64,000 nt of DNA, from positions 1-64,000 of the forward strand of contig DRFI01000005.1 in NCBI GenBank assembly GCA_011050675.1, read 5' to 3'. The position numbers and the translations under genes were made by a program. The stretch comes from Maribacter sp. Lineage in GTDB: Bacteria > Bacteroidota > Bacteroidia > Flavobacteriales > Flavobacteriaceae. A model generated the notes under the pieces. The model was given only the letters and a program-made list of their open reading frames with translations. It made no database searches and was not told the origin of the DNA. Of the stretch, positions 12,161 to 19,946 are shown in pieces (within the stretch, counting starts at the first letter, position 1; the number at the start of each line of letters is the position of its first letter).

Positions 12161-12185
12161 ACCAAAAGTAATATGGTTGTTGCTA

Positions 12186-12560
12186 TTATTTAAGCTCAAC
12201 TTCTGCTCCAGCTTCTTCCAATGATTTTTTAATACCTTCAGCTTCGTCTTTAGAAACTGCTTCTTTAACAGCTTTTGGTGCGCTATCAACGATATCTTTC
12301 GCATCTTTCAAACCTAAACCAGTTAATTCTTTTACCAATTTAACTACTGCTAATTTAGAAGCACCTGCTGCTTTCAAAATTACGTCAAATTCAGTTTTCT
12401 CTTCAACTGCTTCACCAGCATCACCACCACCAGCTACTACTACTGCTGCTGCTGCTGCAGGCTCGATACCGTACTCATCTTTTAATATAGTAGCTAACTC
12501 GTTTACTTCTTTTACAGTAAGGTTAACCAATTGCTCTGCGAAATCTTTTAAATCTGCCAT
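12186..12560 (-). CDS. rplL: Ribosomal protein bL12 (L7/L12)
   Basis: The acidic stalk protein of the large subunit, 124 residues. It has an N-terminal dimerisation helix ([20 protein letters not shown]), a flexible Ala/Gly hinge ([14 protein letters not shown]), and a C-terminal domain with the conserved [20 protein letters not shown] segment that contacts translation factors. It follows rplJ with a 51-nt gap, the usual L10-L12 pairing, which supplies several L12 copies per L10. Confidence 0.98.
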   Translation of the reverse strand: MADLKDFAEQLVNLTVKEVNELATILKDEYGIEPAAAAAVVVAGGGDAGEAVEEKTEFDVILKAAGASKLAVVKLVKELTGLGLKDAKDIVDSAPKAVKEAVSKDEAEGIKKSLEEAGAEVELK

Positions 12561-12611
12561 TTTCTATCGTTTAATAAAATTTTTAAAATATACTTAGTTA
12601 ATTGTGCGTAC

Positions 12612-13127
12612 TTATCTTTCAGATAATGTTTTTAGAATACCTGCTAGTTTACCACCACCAGATTTAAGTCCAGAAATAACATTCTTGGCTGGGGATTGTA
12701 ACAATCCAATTATTTCACCAATCATTTCTTCTTTAGACTTAATGCTAACTAAAGCATCTAAGTTTTCATCACCTATGTAAACTGCTTCTTCTACAAAAGC
12801 TCCTTTCAATAAAGGCTTATTAGATTTTTTTCTAAAATTCTTTATTAATTTTGCGGGAGCATTGGCAACATCAGAAAACATAAGAGAAGTACTTCCCTTT
12901 AATGTTTCTGGTAATTCACCAAATTCTTTTTCCGAAGCTTCCATTGCTTTTGCAAGCAAGGTATTCTTAACTACAGCCAGTCTTATATTAGCCTTAAAGC
13001 AAGCTCTTCTTAAATCAGAAGTTGTACTTGCATTTAAACCTGAGATATCAGCCACATAAATCGTGGTACTATCTGCCAACTGCGTAGTCAAATCTTTTAT
13101 AACCGTTGCTTTTTCTTCTCTTGTCAT
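12612..13127 (-). CDS. rplJ: Ribosomal protein uL10
   Basis: 171 residues. It is the base of the ribosomal stalk and binds 23S rRNA together with L11, and the C-terminal helix anchors L12 dimers. The start MTREEKATVIKDL and the region VADISGLNASTTSDLRR match the family. It lies 25 nt after rplA and 51 nt before rplL. In other bacteria the L10-L12 complex represses its own operon; I do not see an obvious leader structure in the short spacer. Confidence 0.97.
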   Translation of the reverse strand: MTREEKATVIKDLTTQLADSTTIYVADISGLNASTTSDLRRACFKANIRLAVVKNTLLAKAMEASEKEFGELPETLKGSTSLMFSDVANAPAKLIKNFRKKSNKPLLKGAFVEEAVYIGDENLDALVSIKSKEEMIGEIIGLLQSPAKNVISGLKSGGGKLAGILKTLSER

Positions 13128-13152
13128 ACTTTTAATTTTTAACTACCAGCTG

Positions 13153-13842
13153 TTAAACTGACTTTGGATCTAATTGCAAACTAGGACTCATAGTGCTAGA
13201 CATGAATATTGATTTCATGTAAACTCCTTTTGACGCAGTTGGCTTCATCTTATTCAAAGTATCTAACAACTCCTTAGCATTGTCTGCAATTTTATCTGCA
13301 GAAAAAGAAGCTTTACCTATCGCAGCATGTACGATACCTGTTTTATCAACTTTAAAATCTATTTTACCTGCCTTAACTTCAGATACAGCCTTAGCTACAT
13401 CCATAGTTACAGTTCCTGTCTTTGGATTCGGCATTAAACCTCTTGGTCCTAATACTCGACCTAAAGGACCTAATTTACCCATTACACTTGGCATAGTGAT
13501 GATAACATCAACATCTGTCCAACCGTTTTTAATTTTTTCCAAATACTCATCTAAACCAACATAGTCAGCACCTGCTTCTTGAGCTTCTGCTTCCTTGTCT
13601 GGTGTTACCAAAGCCAAAACCTTAACATCTTTACCAGTTCCATGAGGTAATGTTACCACACCACGAACCATTTGATTTGCTTTTCTTGGATCTACACCCA
13701 AACGAACTGCTAAATCTACAGATGCATCGAATTTTGTATTGGTTATCTCTTTTATTAAAGCTGAAGCTTCTGTAACAGAGTATAATTTATCTTTCTCTAT
13801 TTTAGAATGCGCTTCTTTTTGCTTCTTAGTTAACTTTGCCAT
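13153..13842 (-). CDS. rplA: Ribosomal protein uL1
   Basis: 229 residues, the normal length. It binds the L1 stalk of 23S rRNA and is, in other bacteria, the translational repressor of the L11-L1 operon. Recognised by [19 protein letters not shown], the [13 protein letters not shown] motif and [20 protein letters not shown]. It starts 18 nt downstream of the rplK stop, so the two are almost certainly translated from the same message. Confidence 0.98.
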   Translation of the reverse strand: MAKLTKKQKEAHSKIEKDKLYSVTEASALIKEITNTKFDASVDLAVRLGVDPRKANQMVRGVVTLPHGTGKDVKVLALVTPDKEAEAQEAGADYVGLDEYLEKIKNGWTDVDVIITMPSVMGKLGPLGRVLGPRGLMPNPKTGTVTMDVAKAVSEVKAGKIDFKVDKTGIVHAAIGKASFSADKIADNAKELLDTLNKMKPTASKGVYMKSIFMSSTMSPSLQLDPKSV

Positions 13843-13860
13843 TTAATTGCTTTTAAGATT

Positions 13861-14298
13861 TTAAAAAGGTTTCTTTCCTGCTACCTTCATACCCATAGAA
13901 CGTGCAGTACCCGCTATCATACTCATAGCAGATTCTACTGTAAACGCATTAAGGTCAACCATTTTATCTTCAGCTATAGCCTTGATTTGGTCCCAGGTAA
14001 CACTACCTAATTTTACTCTGTTAGGTTCGCCAGATCCTTTCTTAATCTTAGCCGCTTCCAATAGCTGAATTGCCGCCGGTGGTGTTTTTACAACGAAGTC
14101 GAAAGACTTATCCTTGTAAACGGTGATAACAACTGGTAATATTTTACCTGGCTTATCCTGCGTACGAGCATTAAATTGCTTACAGAATTCCATTATGTTA
14201 ACACCAGCAGCACCTAAGGCAGGTCCAACCGGTGGCGATGGATTCGCTGCACCTCCCTTAACTTGTAGTTTAACTACTTTACCTATTTCTTTTGCCAT
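13861..14298 (-). CDS. rplK: Ribosomal protein uL11
   Basis: 145 residues. It binds the GTPase-associated centre of 23S rRNA. The proline-rich N-terminus ([29 protein letters not shown]) and the C-terminal RNA-binding part ending [11 protein letters not shown] identify it. It follows nusG with a 76-nt gap that shows no terminator, consistent with one secE-nusG-rplKAJL-rpoBC operon. Confidence 0.98.
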   Translation of the reverse strand: MAKEIGKVVKLQVKGGAANPSPPVGPALGAAGVNIMEFCKQFNARTQDKPGKILPVVITVYKDKSFDFVVKTPPAAIQLLEAAKIKKGSGEPNRVKLGSVTWDQIKAIAEDKMVDLNAFTVESAMSMIAGTARSMGMKVAGKKPF

Positions 14299-14374
14299 TG
14301 TTTAAAATTAAATTGAAAGTGTGTTTACGGAAGCAACACTACTTTAATTATATATGTAACACTTATTATAATAC

Positions 14375-14926
14375 TTATACTTTCTCTACCTGCATATAAC
14401 TAAGCTCTAACGGAGTTTTTCTTCCGAAAATCTTAACCATAACCTCTAGCTTACGCTTCTCTTCATTGATTTTCTCAACAGTACCATTGAAGCCATTAAA
14501 AGGACCATCAATAACTTTAACCGTTTCACCAAATACAAATGGAATCGCAACACTATCCGTATTAACAGCTAGTTCATCTACTTTACCTAGCATTCTATTC
14601 ACTTCATTCTTTCTCAAAGGAACTGGGTCACCCCCTTTAGTTTCCCCTAAAAACCCTATAACGTTAGTTATAGATCTAACAATGTGAACCATTTCACCAC
14701 CTAAATTGGCTTTAATCATAATATATCCAGGAAAATAAACTCTTTCTTTGTTTATTTTCTTCCCATTTCTGATTTGAACAACCTTCTCGGTAGGAACAAG
14801 AACATCTTCTAAATAGTCTGAAAAACCATGACGCTCTACTTCACTTTCAATGTATCCTTTGATTTTATTCTCCTGACCACTGACAGCTCTGACAACGTAC
14901 CATTTCTTTTCCAATACCTCTGACAT
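14375..14926 (-). CDS. nusG: Transcription elongation/antitermination factor NusG
   Basis: 183 residues. It binds the beta' clamp helices of RNA polymerase and links elongation to Rho or the ribosome. The N-terminal NGN domain starts KKWYVVRAVSGQENKIKGYIE and includes FPGYIMIKANL; the C-terminal KOW domain has FVFGETVKVIDGPFNGFNGTV. It lies only 8 nt after secE, the universal secE-nusG pair. Confidence 0.98.
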   Translation of the reverse strand: MSEVLEKKWYVVRAVSGQENKIKGYIESEVERHGFSDYLEDVLVPTEKVVQIRNGKKINKERVYFPGYIMIKANLGGEMVHIVRSITNVIGFLGETKGGDPVPLRKNEVNRMLGKVDELAVNTDSVAIPFVFGETVKVIDGPFNGFNGTVEKINEEKRKLEVMVKIFGRKTPLELSYMQVEKV

Positions 14927-14934
14927 AGTCCTTA

Positions 14935-15123
14935 TTAGTTTAAAACGTAGTTGAAATATGATTTAATCACTTTACTAAAGACCGTATCCACACCCCAAGT
15001 CGCTAAAGCGAAAAGGATAGAAAACACAGCTACAATAACCATCAAGTTAGATGACTCTGCACGTGAAGGAAGAGTAACATTATTCCTTAACTCTTCAACG
15101 GATTCTTTTATATATGTGAACAT
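14935..15123 (-). CDS. secE: Preprotein translocase subunit SecE
   Basis: 62 residues with one transmembrane helix (LMVIVAVFSILFALATWGVDTVF) after an amphipathic N-terminal helix (YIKESVEELRNNVTLPSR). This is the short single-span form of SecE that clamps SecY. Its place between tRNA-Trp and nusG is the standard bacterial arrangement and supports the call for so short a protein. Confidence 0.95.
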   Translation of the reverse strand: MFTYIKESVEELRNNVTLPSRAESSNLMVIVAVFSILFALATWGVDTVFSKVIKSYFNYVLN

Positions 15124-15180
15124 TTAAATTCTATTTTACAATTTCAACAAAGCAGGATAATTAATCCAAATTCTATTATG

Positions 15181-15253
15181 CACGGGAGGAGAGACTCGAA
15201 CTCCCGACACCTGGTTTTGGAGACCAGTGCTCTACCAACTGAGCTACACCCGT
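15181..15253 (-). tRNA. tRNA-Trp (CCA anticodon)
   Basis: The minus strand folds into a full cloverleaf. The acceptor ACGGGTG pairs with CTCCCGT (one T-T mismatch), the D-arm is GCTCAGTTGGTAGAGC, the anticodon loop is CTCCAAA with CCA, and the T-arm is GGGAGTTCGAGTCTCTC. The 3' CCA tail is not encoded. It lies between tuf and secE. Confidence 0.97.
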
Positions 15254-15295
15254 ATGAACGATGAATTTAATCACCAATTCTATTTTTTGCATATA

Positions 15296-15324
15296 AAGGT
15301 GTCCCGCTTGAGCAAGACACCCTT
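15296..15324 (-). other. Stem-loop between tuf and tRNA-Trp
   Basis: AAGGTGTC pairs with GACACC-TT (one bulge) around an inner GCT/AGC stem. On the minus strand the stem is followed only by a weak T-rich stretch (TTTATAT). It could be a partial terminator after tuf or a processing site that frees tRNA-Trp. Confidence 0.4.
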
Positions 15325-15351
15325 AAACACAATACTCTTATTAGATTAAAA

Positions 15352-16539
15352 TTAATCTATAATCTTAGTTACTTGACCAGCACCTACTGTTCTACCACCT
15401 TCACGGATAGCGAAACGAAGACCTACGCTTAATGCGATTGGCTGAATCAACTCAACTGTAATTGTAAGGTTATCACCAGGCATAACCATTTCAACTCCTG
15501 AAGGAAGTGAAATATTACCAGTAACATCAGTAGTTCTTACATAGAACTGTGGACGATAGTTATTATGAAATGGTGTATGACGACCACCTTCTTCTTTTTT
15601 CAATACATAAACTTCAGCTTCAAATTTAGCATGCGGCTTAACAGAACCTGGCTTACAGATTACCATACCACGAGTAATTTGAGATTTTTCAATACCTCTT
15701 AACAAGATACCAACATTATCTCCAGCCTCACCTCTATCTAATATCTTACGGAACATCTCAACCCCAGTAACTGTAGAGTTTAATTTTTGAGCACCCATAC
15801 CAATAATTTCAACAGCATCACCAGTGTTAGCAATACCAGTCTCTATACGACCAGTTGCAACAGTACCACGACCAGTAATAGTAAATACATCTTCAACAGG
15901 CATTAAGAAATCCTTCTCAACATCTCTTTTAGGAAGTTCGATCCATGCATCAACAGCATCCATCAACTCCATAACAGTATCAACCCACTTTTGCTCACCG
16001 TTCAATGCACCTAATGCAGAACCAGCGATTACAGGACCATTATCACCATCATACTCATAGAAAGAAAGCAATTCTCTTACTTCCATTTCAACAAGCTCGA
16101 TCAATTCCTCATCATCAACCATATCCACTTTATTCATGAATACAACCATTCTAGGAATACCAACCTGGCGACCTAAAAGGATATGCTCACGAGTTTGTGG
16201 CATAGGACCATCTGTAGCGGCAACAACCAAAATAGCACCATCCATTTGAGCAGCACCAGTAACCATGTTCTTTACGTAATCCGCGTGACCAGGACAGTCA
16301 ACGTGCGCGTAGTGACGATTAGCTGTAGAATACTCTACGTGTGAAGTGTTAATTGTAATACCTCTTTCTTTTTCCTCAGGAGCGTTATCGATAGAATCGA
16401 AACTTCTCAATTCAGAAAGACCTGCATTTGCCAAAACAGTAGTAATAGCAGCAGTCAATGTAGTTTTACCGTGATCCACGTGTCCAATAGTACCTATATT
16501 TAAGTGCGGTTTGGAACGATCGAAAGTTTCCTTTGCCAT
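15352..16539 (-). CDS. tuf: Elongation factor Tu
   Basis: 395 residues. This GTPase delivers aminoacyl-tRNA to the ribosome. It has the P-loop GHVDHGKTT near residue 19, the switch [10 protein letters not shown]3 DCPGHADY, G4 NKVDM, domain 2 with [11 protein letters not shown], and domain 3 with [16 protein letters not shown]. It is flanked by four tRNA genes upstream and tRNA-Trp downstream, as in the E. coli tufB locus. A possible promoter box lies in the short gap after tRNA-Thr(GGT). Confidence 0.99.
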   Translation of the reverse strand: MAKETFDRSKPHLNIGTIGHVDHGKTTLTAAITTVLANAGLSELRSFDSIDNAPEEKERGITINTSHVEYSTANRHYAHVDCPGHADYVKNMVTGAAQMDGAILVVAATDGPMPQTREHILLGRQVGIPRMVVFMNKVDMVDDEELIELVEMEVRELLSFYEYDGDNGPVIAGSALGALNGEQKWVDTVMELMDAVDAWIELPKRDVEKDFLMPVEDVFTITGRGTVATGRIETGIANTGDAVEIIGMGAQKLNSTVTGVEMFRKILDRGEAGDNVGILLRGIEKSQITRGMVICKPGSVKPHAKFEAEVYVLKKEEGGRHTPFHNNYRPQFYVRTTDVTGNISLPSGVEMVMPGDNLTITVELIQPIALSVGLRFAIREGGRTVGAGQVTKIID

Positions 16540-16575
16540 GTTTAATGTATTTTATTCTTAGTTTATATTAGTGTA

Positions 16576-16583
16576 CAAATTTA
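16576..16583 (-). promoter_or_regulatory. Possible tuf -7 box TAAATTTG
   Basis: An exact TAnnTTTG match on the minus strand, 36 nt before the tuf ATG and just after tRNA-Thr(GGT). The expected -33 position falls in the tRNA gene and has no TTTG, so it may be only an internal, secondary promoter. Confidence 0.35.
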
Positions 16584-16594
16584 TACCTTAATTG

Positions 16595-16666
16595 AGCCAA
16601 TGACGAGAATTGAACTCGTGACCTCTTCCTTACCAAGGAAACGCTCTACCCCTGAGCTACACCGGC
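16595..16666 (-). tRNA. tRNA-Thr (GGT anticodon)
   Basis: Cloverleaf on the minus strand: acceptor GCCGGTG with CATTGGC (two G-T pairs), D-arm GCTCAGGGGTAGAGC, anticodon stem TTTCC/GGAAG around the loop TTGGTAA (anticodon GGT), and T-arm ACGAGTTCAATTCTCGT. It is the last of four tRNAs before tuf. Confidence 0.96.
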
Positions 16667-16694
16667 GTAAAGTGTTGAACCTACCCAAGGATAG

Positions 16695-16718
16695 ATTCCT
16701 GCCTTCGCAGGAATGACA
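16695..16718. repeat. Intergenic palindromic (REP-like) element
   Basis: ATTCCTGC and GCAGGAAT form a perfect 8-bp stem around CTTC, followed by GACA. Translated, this gives the VIPAKAGI peptide, a known artefact of short palindromic repeats scattered through many genomes. It sits between tRNA-Thr(GGT) and tRNA-Gly. Only one copy was seen in this window, so repeat status rests on recognising the sequence type. Confidence 0.55.
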
Positions 16719-16736
16719 TTTCTGTCAAATTTATAG

Positions 16737-16809
16737 AGCGGGAGACCGGGTTCGAACCGGCGACATTCAGCTTGGAAGGCTGACGCTCTACCAACTGAGC
16801 TACTCCCGC
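16737..16809 (-). tRNA. tRNA-Gly (TCC anticodon)
   Basis: Cloverleaf on the minus strand: acceptor GCGGGAG with CTCCCGC, D-arm GCTCAGTTGGTAGAGC, anticodon stem TCAGC/GCTGA around CTTCCAA (anticodon TCC), and T-arm GCCGGTTCGAACCCGGT. It lies between tRNA-Tyr and the palindromic element. Confidence 0.97.
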
Positions 16810-16856
16810 TTATAATATTACAATATTTCAATAAAATTCTTTTCTAAATAGTTTTG

Positions 16857-16938
<82 letters not shown>

Positions 16939-16965
16939 TCAAACTAATATTTTAAAGAACTTAAG

Positions 16966-17039
16966 AGCCGATGGAGGGACTCGAACCCACGACCTGCTGA
17001 TTACAAATCAGCTGCTCTAGCCAGCTGAGCTACATCGGC
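16966..17039 (-). tRNA. tRNA-Thr (TGT anticodon)
   Basis: Cloverleaf on the minus strand: acceptor GCCGATG with CATCGGC, anticodon stem GCTGA/TCAGC around TTTGTAA (anticodon TGT), and T-arm GTGGGTTCGAGTCCCTC. It is the first gene of the tRNA-tuf-secE unit, about 50 nt after a strong promoter. Confidence 0.97.
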
Positions 17040-17062
17040 TTATTTCACAACTTTTCTGTCAT

Positions 17063-17089
17063 AAAAAAGCCCGCTATTTCTAACGGACT
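17063..17089 (-). terminator. hpf terminator, overlapping the tRNA operon start
   Basis: On the minus strand AGTCCGTTA pairs with TAGCGGGCT (9 bp, with G-T pairs) around a GAAA tetraloop and is followed by six U. It terminates the xerC-hpf transcript. The same bases lie at the predicted start of the tRNA transcript, so they may also form its 5' end. Confidence 0.7.
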
Positions 17090-17090
17090 G

Positions 17091-17120
17091 CAAATGTATA
17101 GTATTTTTTGTTTATTCAAA
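17091..17120 (-). promoter_or_regulatory. Promoter of the tRNA-tuf-secE operon
   Basis: On the minus strand TTTG (17117-17120) is separated by 18 nt from TACATTTG (17091-17098), an excellent match to the Bacteroidota consensus. The predicted start is near 17085-17087, about 47 nt before tRNA-Thr(TGT). This is likely the main promoter of the whole tRNA, tuf, secE-nusG and ribosomal block. Confidence 0.75.
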
Positions 17121-17141
17121 ACAAATTTTTAAAAATTTTTA

Positions 17142-17444
17142 TCAAGCTTGTAATCTTAATTTCTCTTTTTGCTTTATTAGCCTACGTTCCAGCGAACTAC
17201 AAGCTGAGTCCACAGCCTCTTCAAATGATTTACATTGTTTTTTAACAACAAATTTATCTTTAGGAATCGTAATTTTAATTTCAACTATCTTATTTTCCTT
17301 TGCACTGGTATTCTCAACCTTCATATAAACATCAGAGCTAATCACCTTAGAATAAAAGGTTTCCACCTTATCAAGTCTATTCTGAAGAAAATTAATCAAT
17401 TTACTATCCGCATTAAAATTTACCGATTGTGTATTTACTTTCAT
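17142..17444 (-). CDS. hpf: Ribosome hibernation-promoting factor (short HPF/RaiA family)
   Basis: A 100-residue protein of the HPF/YfiA fold. The N-terminus MKVNTQSVNFNADSKLINFLQNRLDKVETF and the basic C-terminus KSFEEAVDSACSSLERRLIKQKEKLR are typical. It binds the decoding site of idle 70S ribosomes; this short form lacks the C-terminal dimerisation domain of long HPF. It lies 47 nt after the recombinase gene and ends at a terminator. Co-location with rpsU, two genes upstream, fits a ribosome-linked unit. Confidence 0.92.
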   Translation of the reverse strand: MKVNTQSVNFNADSKLINFLQNRLDKVETFYSKVISSDVYMKVENTSAKENKIVEIKITIPKDKFVVKKQCKSFEEAVDSACSSLERRLIKQKEKLRLQA

Positions 17445-17491
17445 AGTCAGAAAATTTATGGCTTAATTTACTTAGCCAGATTATACAATTA

Positions 17492-18382
17492 TTATTTTCC
17501 TCCCCTTGGATGAGCCTTTGCATGAACTTTCTTCAATTCAGCTATACTATTATGCGTATATACCTGCGTAGAAGCTAAACTAGAATGCCCAAGCAACTCT
17601 TTAACAGCATTTAAATCTGCACCCTTATTTAAAAGATGAGTAGCAAAGGTATGTCTTAGAATATGAGGACTCGTCTTTACCTTCGAGGAAACCTCTCTAA
17701 AGTACTTTTTTATTAACCTATAAACAAGCGTTTCGTATAATTTGTTACCTGACTTTGTTAAGAATATACTTCTTTCATCAATAATATCAGGAAGCTTTTC
17801 TCGACATTTGAGATATCTTTTAAACTTTTCTTTAGTTTCAGTTAACATAGGTATAATCCTCTCCTTACTTCTCTTTCCCAGTACTTTTAAAGTCATAGTC
17901 TCAAAATCTACATCTACAACTTTCAGCGCGATCAACTCTGCCCTTCTAATACCCGTAACATATAAAACATGTATCAACAACTCATCTCTAACACCCTCAA
18001 AATCATTTGCATATTCAATTTTGGATAACACATTTTCCATTTCTAATTCTGAAAATGGTATTTCAATTTTTTTTGAGGTTTTTAACGCTTTATGTTTTAC
18101 TAGTGGATTAACCTCGGACACACCTATTTTTTGCAGGAATTTAAAATAAGCTTTTAATGAAGATATTTTTCTATTAATAGAACGATTATTAATTTGTCTT
18201 TCAGACAAATTAACTACCCAAAATCTTATAACACTATACTCTACGTTATCAATATTTTCAATTTCATAGTTAGATTTACAAAATCTACTAAATTCCAAAA
18301 TATCATTTTCATACGCTTTTATAGTATGTGCAGAATAATTTTTCTCTAAAGTTAGATATGATATAAATTCAGTTAAAAACAT
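17492..18382 (-). CDS. xerC: Tyrosine recombinase, XerC/XerD type
   Basis: 296 residues: an N-terminal SAM-like core-binding domain (FISYLTLEKNYSAHTIKAYENDI) and a C-terminal catalytic domain. The catalytic set is visible: Arg in TGIRRAEL, Lys in the VLGKRSKE hairpin, His-x-x-Arg in HILRHTFATH, His in LLGHSS, and the nucleophilic Tyr in TQVYTHNS. Length and context (next to hpf, no phage genes) indicate a housekeeping chromosome-dimer resolvase rather than a mobile-element integrase; XerC versus XerD cannot be settled here. It starts 47 nt after the rpsU terminator. Confidence 0.9.
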   Translation of the reverse strand: MFLTEFISYLTLEKNYSAHTIKAYENDILEFSRFCKSNYEIENIDNVEYSVIRFWVVNLSERQINNRSINRKISSLKAYFKFLQKIGVSEVNPLVKHKALKTSKKIEIPFSELEMENVLSKIEYANDFEGVRDELLIHVLYVTGIRRAELIALKVVDVDFETMTLKVLGKRSKERIIPMLTETKEKFKRYLKCREKLPDIIDERSIFLTKSGNKLYETLVYRLIKKYFREVSSKVKTSPHILRHTFATHLLNKGADLNAVKELLGHSSLASTQVYTHNSIAELKKVHAKAHPRGGK

Positions 18383-18423
18383 ACACTAAGATATTAAAGT
18401 TTGGAACTAGTTGATATTTGAGC

Positions 18424-18450
18424 AAAAAAAATCCCGCAAATAGCGGGATT
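18424..18450 (-). terminator. rpsU intrinsic terminator
   Basis: An 8-bp stem (AATCCCGC/GCGGGATT, 5-nt loop) is followed on the minus strand by a run of seven or eight U. It lies 21 nt after the rpsU stop and 47 nt before the recombinase start. Confidence 0.85.
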
Positions 18451-18471
18451 TTAATTTTATCAAAACAAAGT

Positions 18472-18666
18472 TTAGATTTCCTCTTGATCTCTAAGACCTT
18501 GAATGTATTCTGCTTTTTGTATCTGTGCTCTTCGAACAACCGACGGCTTATTAAACTGTTGACGCTTACGTAACTGTCTCATTGTACCTGTCTTATCGAA
18601 CTTACGTTTGAAACGCTTTAAAGCTCTATCGATGTTTTCTCCTTCTTTTACTGGTATTATTAACAT
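18472..18666 (-). CDS. rpsU: Ribosomal protein bS21
   Basis: A 64-residue basic small-subunit protein (MLIIPVKEGENIDRALKRFKRKF, ending in AEYIQGLRDQEEI). In the Flavobacterium johnsoniae ribosome bS21 helps hide the 16S anti-Shine-Dalgarno tail, which explains why this phylum seldom uses Shine-Dalgarno sequences. Notably this gene does carry a strong one (AGGAGG, 8 nt before ATG), expected to work only when bS21 is short. It is transcribed alone between a promoter and a terminator. Confidence 0.97.
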   Translation of the reverse strand: MLIIPVKEGENIDRALKRFKRKFDKTGTMRQLRKRQQFNKPSVVRRAQIQKAEYIQGLRDQEEI

Positions 18667-18672
18667 GGGCTA

Positions 18673-18683
18673 AACCTCCTCTC
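18673..18683 (-). promoter_or_regulatory. Strong Shine-Dalgarno of rpsU
   Basis: The minus strand reads GAGAGGAGGTT, with AGGAGG at 18675-18680 and an 8-nt spacer to the ATG. I noticed no other start in this window with a comparable sequence. It is the probable site of bS21 autoregulation. Confidence 0.85.
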
Positions 18684-18700
18684 TTTTGTGATTAAGGCTG

Positions 18701-18731
18701 CAAATATACTAACTATATTCAAATAGGCAAC
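18701..18731 (-). promoter_or_regulatory. rpsU promoter
   Basis: On the minus strand TTG (18729-18731), 20 nt, then TATATTTG (18701-18708). The predicted start near 18696 leaves a ~30-nt leader that contains the Shine-Dalgarno. Confidence 0.6.
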
Positions 18732-18766
18732 CAATAATCTGTTTTTTAAACTTTTTATATTCCTAA

Positions 18767-19936
18767 CTACACTGTAGTTGGCTTATATTCTTTTTTATCA
18801 ATAATAATTTTAGAAATAATTTCTCTTAATATTTCTGATGTTCCACCACCAATAGGTCCTAATCTACTATCTCTAAAGTTACGTGCCATAGGATAATCTT
18901 CTATATAACCATAACCTCCTAAAAACTGCAAACATTCGTAAGCGACCTCGTCTGCAACCTTTGTTGACTTTAATTTAGAGATTGTAGCTTCTTTAACTAC
19001 ATACTGTCCCTTATCTAAGCGATAAGCTACAGAATAATTATACTCTTTACACATATCTATATCTGCATGAAGATCAACTACCCTATGTCTTAAAGCTTGA
19101 AATTGATTTATTGATTTTCCAAAAGCCTCCCTTTCTGACATGTAATTTAAAGCATAGTCCAAAACATGTTCTGACCGGGCATGAGCATTAACACCCATAA
19201 TCAATCTTTCTAATGAAAAATGCTCCATTATATACGAAAAGCCCATGTTTTCTTCGCCCATTAAATTTTCCACAGGTATTTTTACATTATCAAATGCCAA
19301 TTCTGCGGTATCTGAAGCTCTCCAACCTAATTTATTTAATTTATTAGCCGTAACACCTTCACTCTTCCTGTCAACAGCAAAAATGCTAATTCCCTTATTA
19401 ACTAACTCAGGTTTAGTTTTTGCCGCTACAATCATGTAATCTGCATAGACCCCATTTGTAATAAAGGTCTTTGAACCATTTAAAATATAATGATCACCTT
19501 GTTTAACCGCGGTTGTTCTCATTGCTGCCACATCACTACCACCAAAAGGCTCTGAAATACAAAGACAACCAATTTTATCACCGTCTACACTAGGTCTCAA
19601 ATACTTTTCTTTTAGAAAAGAATCTGCTTCCTTATTTAAATGCGTCATAGCCAAATATGCGTGCGCCCAAATTGCAGCTGCAAATCCGCCAGAATTTACT
19701 TTTTGCAATTCTTCTAATAAAATAATTGTATAAAAAAGATCAAGACCAAGACCACCATCTTCTTCAGGAGTTGCCAAGCCGAAATAACCCATATCTCCAA
19801 ATTTCTTCCATATGAATCTTTCAATTGTTCCAGTTTCTTCCCATTTATCTATATGAGGAACAACTTCTTTTTGTAAAAAATCCTTTAGGCTGGCCCTAAA
19901 TAATTGATGTTCTTCAGTGAAGTACATACTTTGCAT
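18767..19936 (-). CDS. Acyl-CoA dehydrogenase family protein
   Basis: 389 residues, the normal length for this FAD enzyme family, which introduces a 2,3 double bond into acyl-CoA. N-terminal helical domain, mid beta-domain with CLCISEPFGGSDVAAMRTTA and NGSKTFITNG, and C-terminal helical domain with LQFLGGYGYIEDYPMARNFRDSR. The usual catalytic Glu near the C-terminus is replaced by Gly (GPIGGGTSEIL), while E243 in FSLERLIMG matches the helix-G base of isovaleryl-CoA and long-chain dehydrogenases. Substrate may therefore be branched or long-chain acyl-CoA. A second Met (residue 4) is an alternative start. Confidence 0.92.
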   Translation of the reverse strand: MQSMYFTEEHQLFRASLKDFLQKEVVPHIDKWEETGTIERFIWKKFGDMGYFGLATPEEDGGLGLDLFYTIILLEELQKVNSGGFAAAIWAHAYLAMTHLNKEADSFLKEKYLRPSVDGDKIGCLCISEPFGGSDVAAMRTTAVKQGDHYILNGSKTFITNGVYADYMIVAAKTKPELVNKGISIFAVDRKSEGVTANKLNKLGWRASDTAELAFDNVKIPVENLMGEENMGFSYIMEHFSLERLIMGVNAHARSEHVLDYALNYMSEREAFGKSINQFQALRHRVVDLHADIDMCKEYNYSVAYRLDKGQYVVKEATISKLKSTKVADEVAYECLQFLGGYGYIEDYPMARNFRDSRLGPIGGGTSEILREIISKIIIDKKEYKPTTV

Positions 19937-19946
19937 AGCGTTATTT

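Noticed and set aside
16646..16831. 61-residue minus-strand frame across tRNA-Thr and tRNA-Gly
   Set aside because: It is made of tRNA genes and the palindromic element; the VIPAKAGI peptide is a known artefact.
17492..18382. Tyrosine recombinase as a sign of a mobile element
   Set aside because: No att-like repeats, phage genes or compositional shift nearby; it has the length and neighbours of a housekeeping Xer protein.
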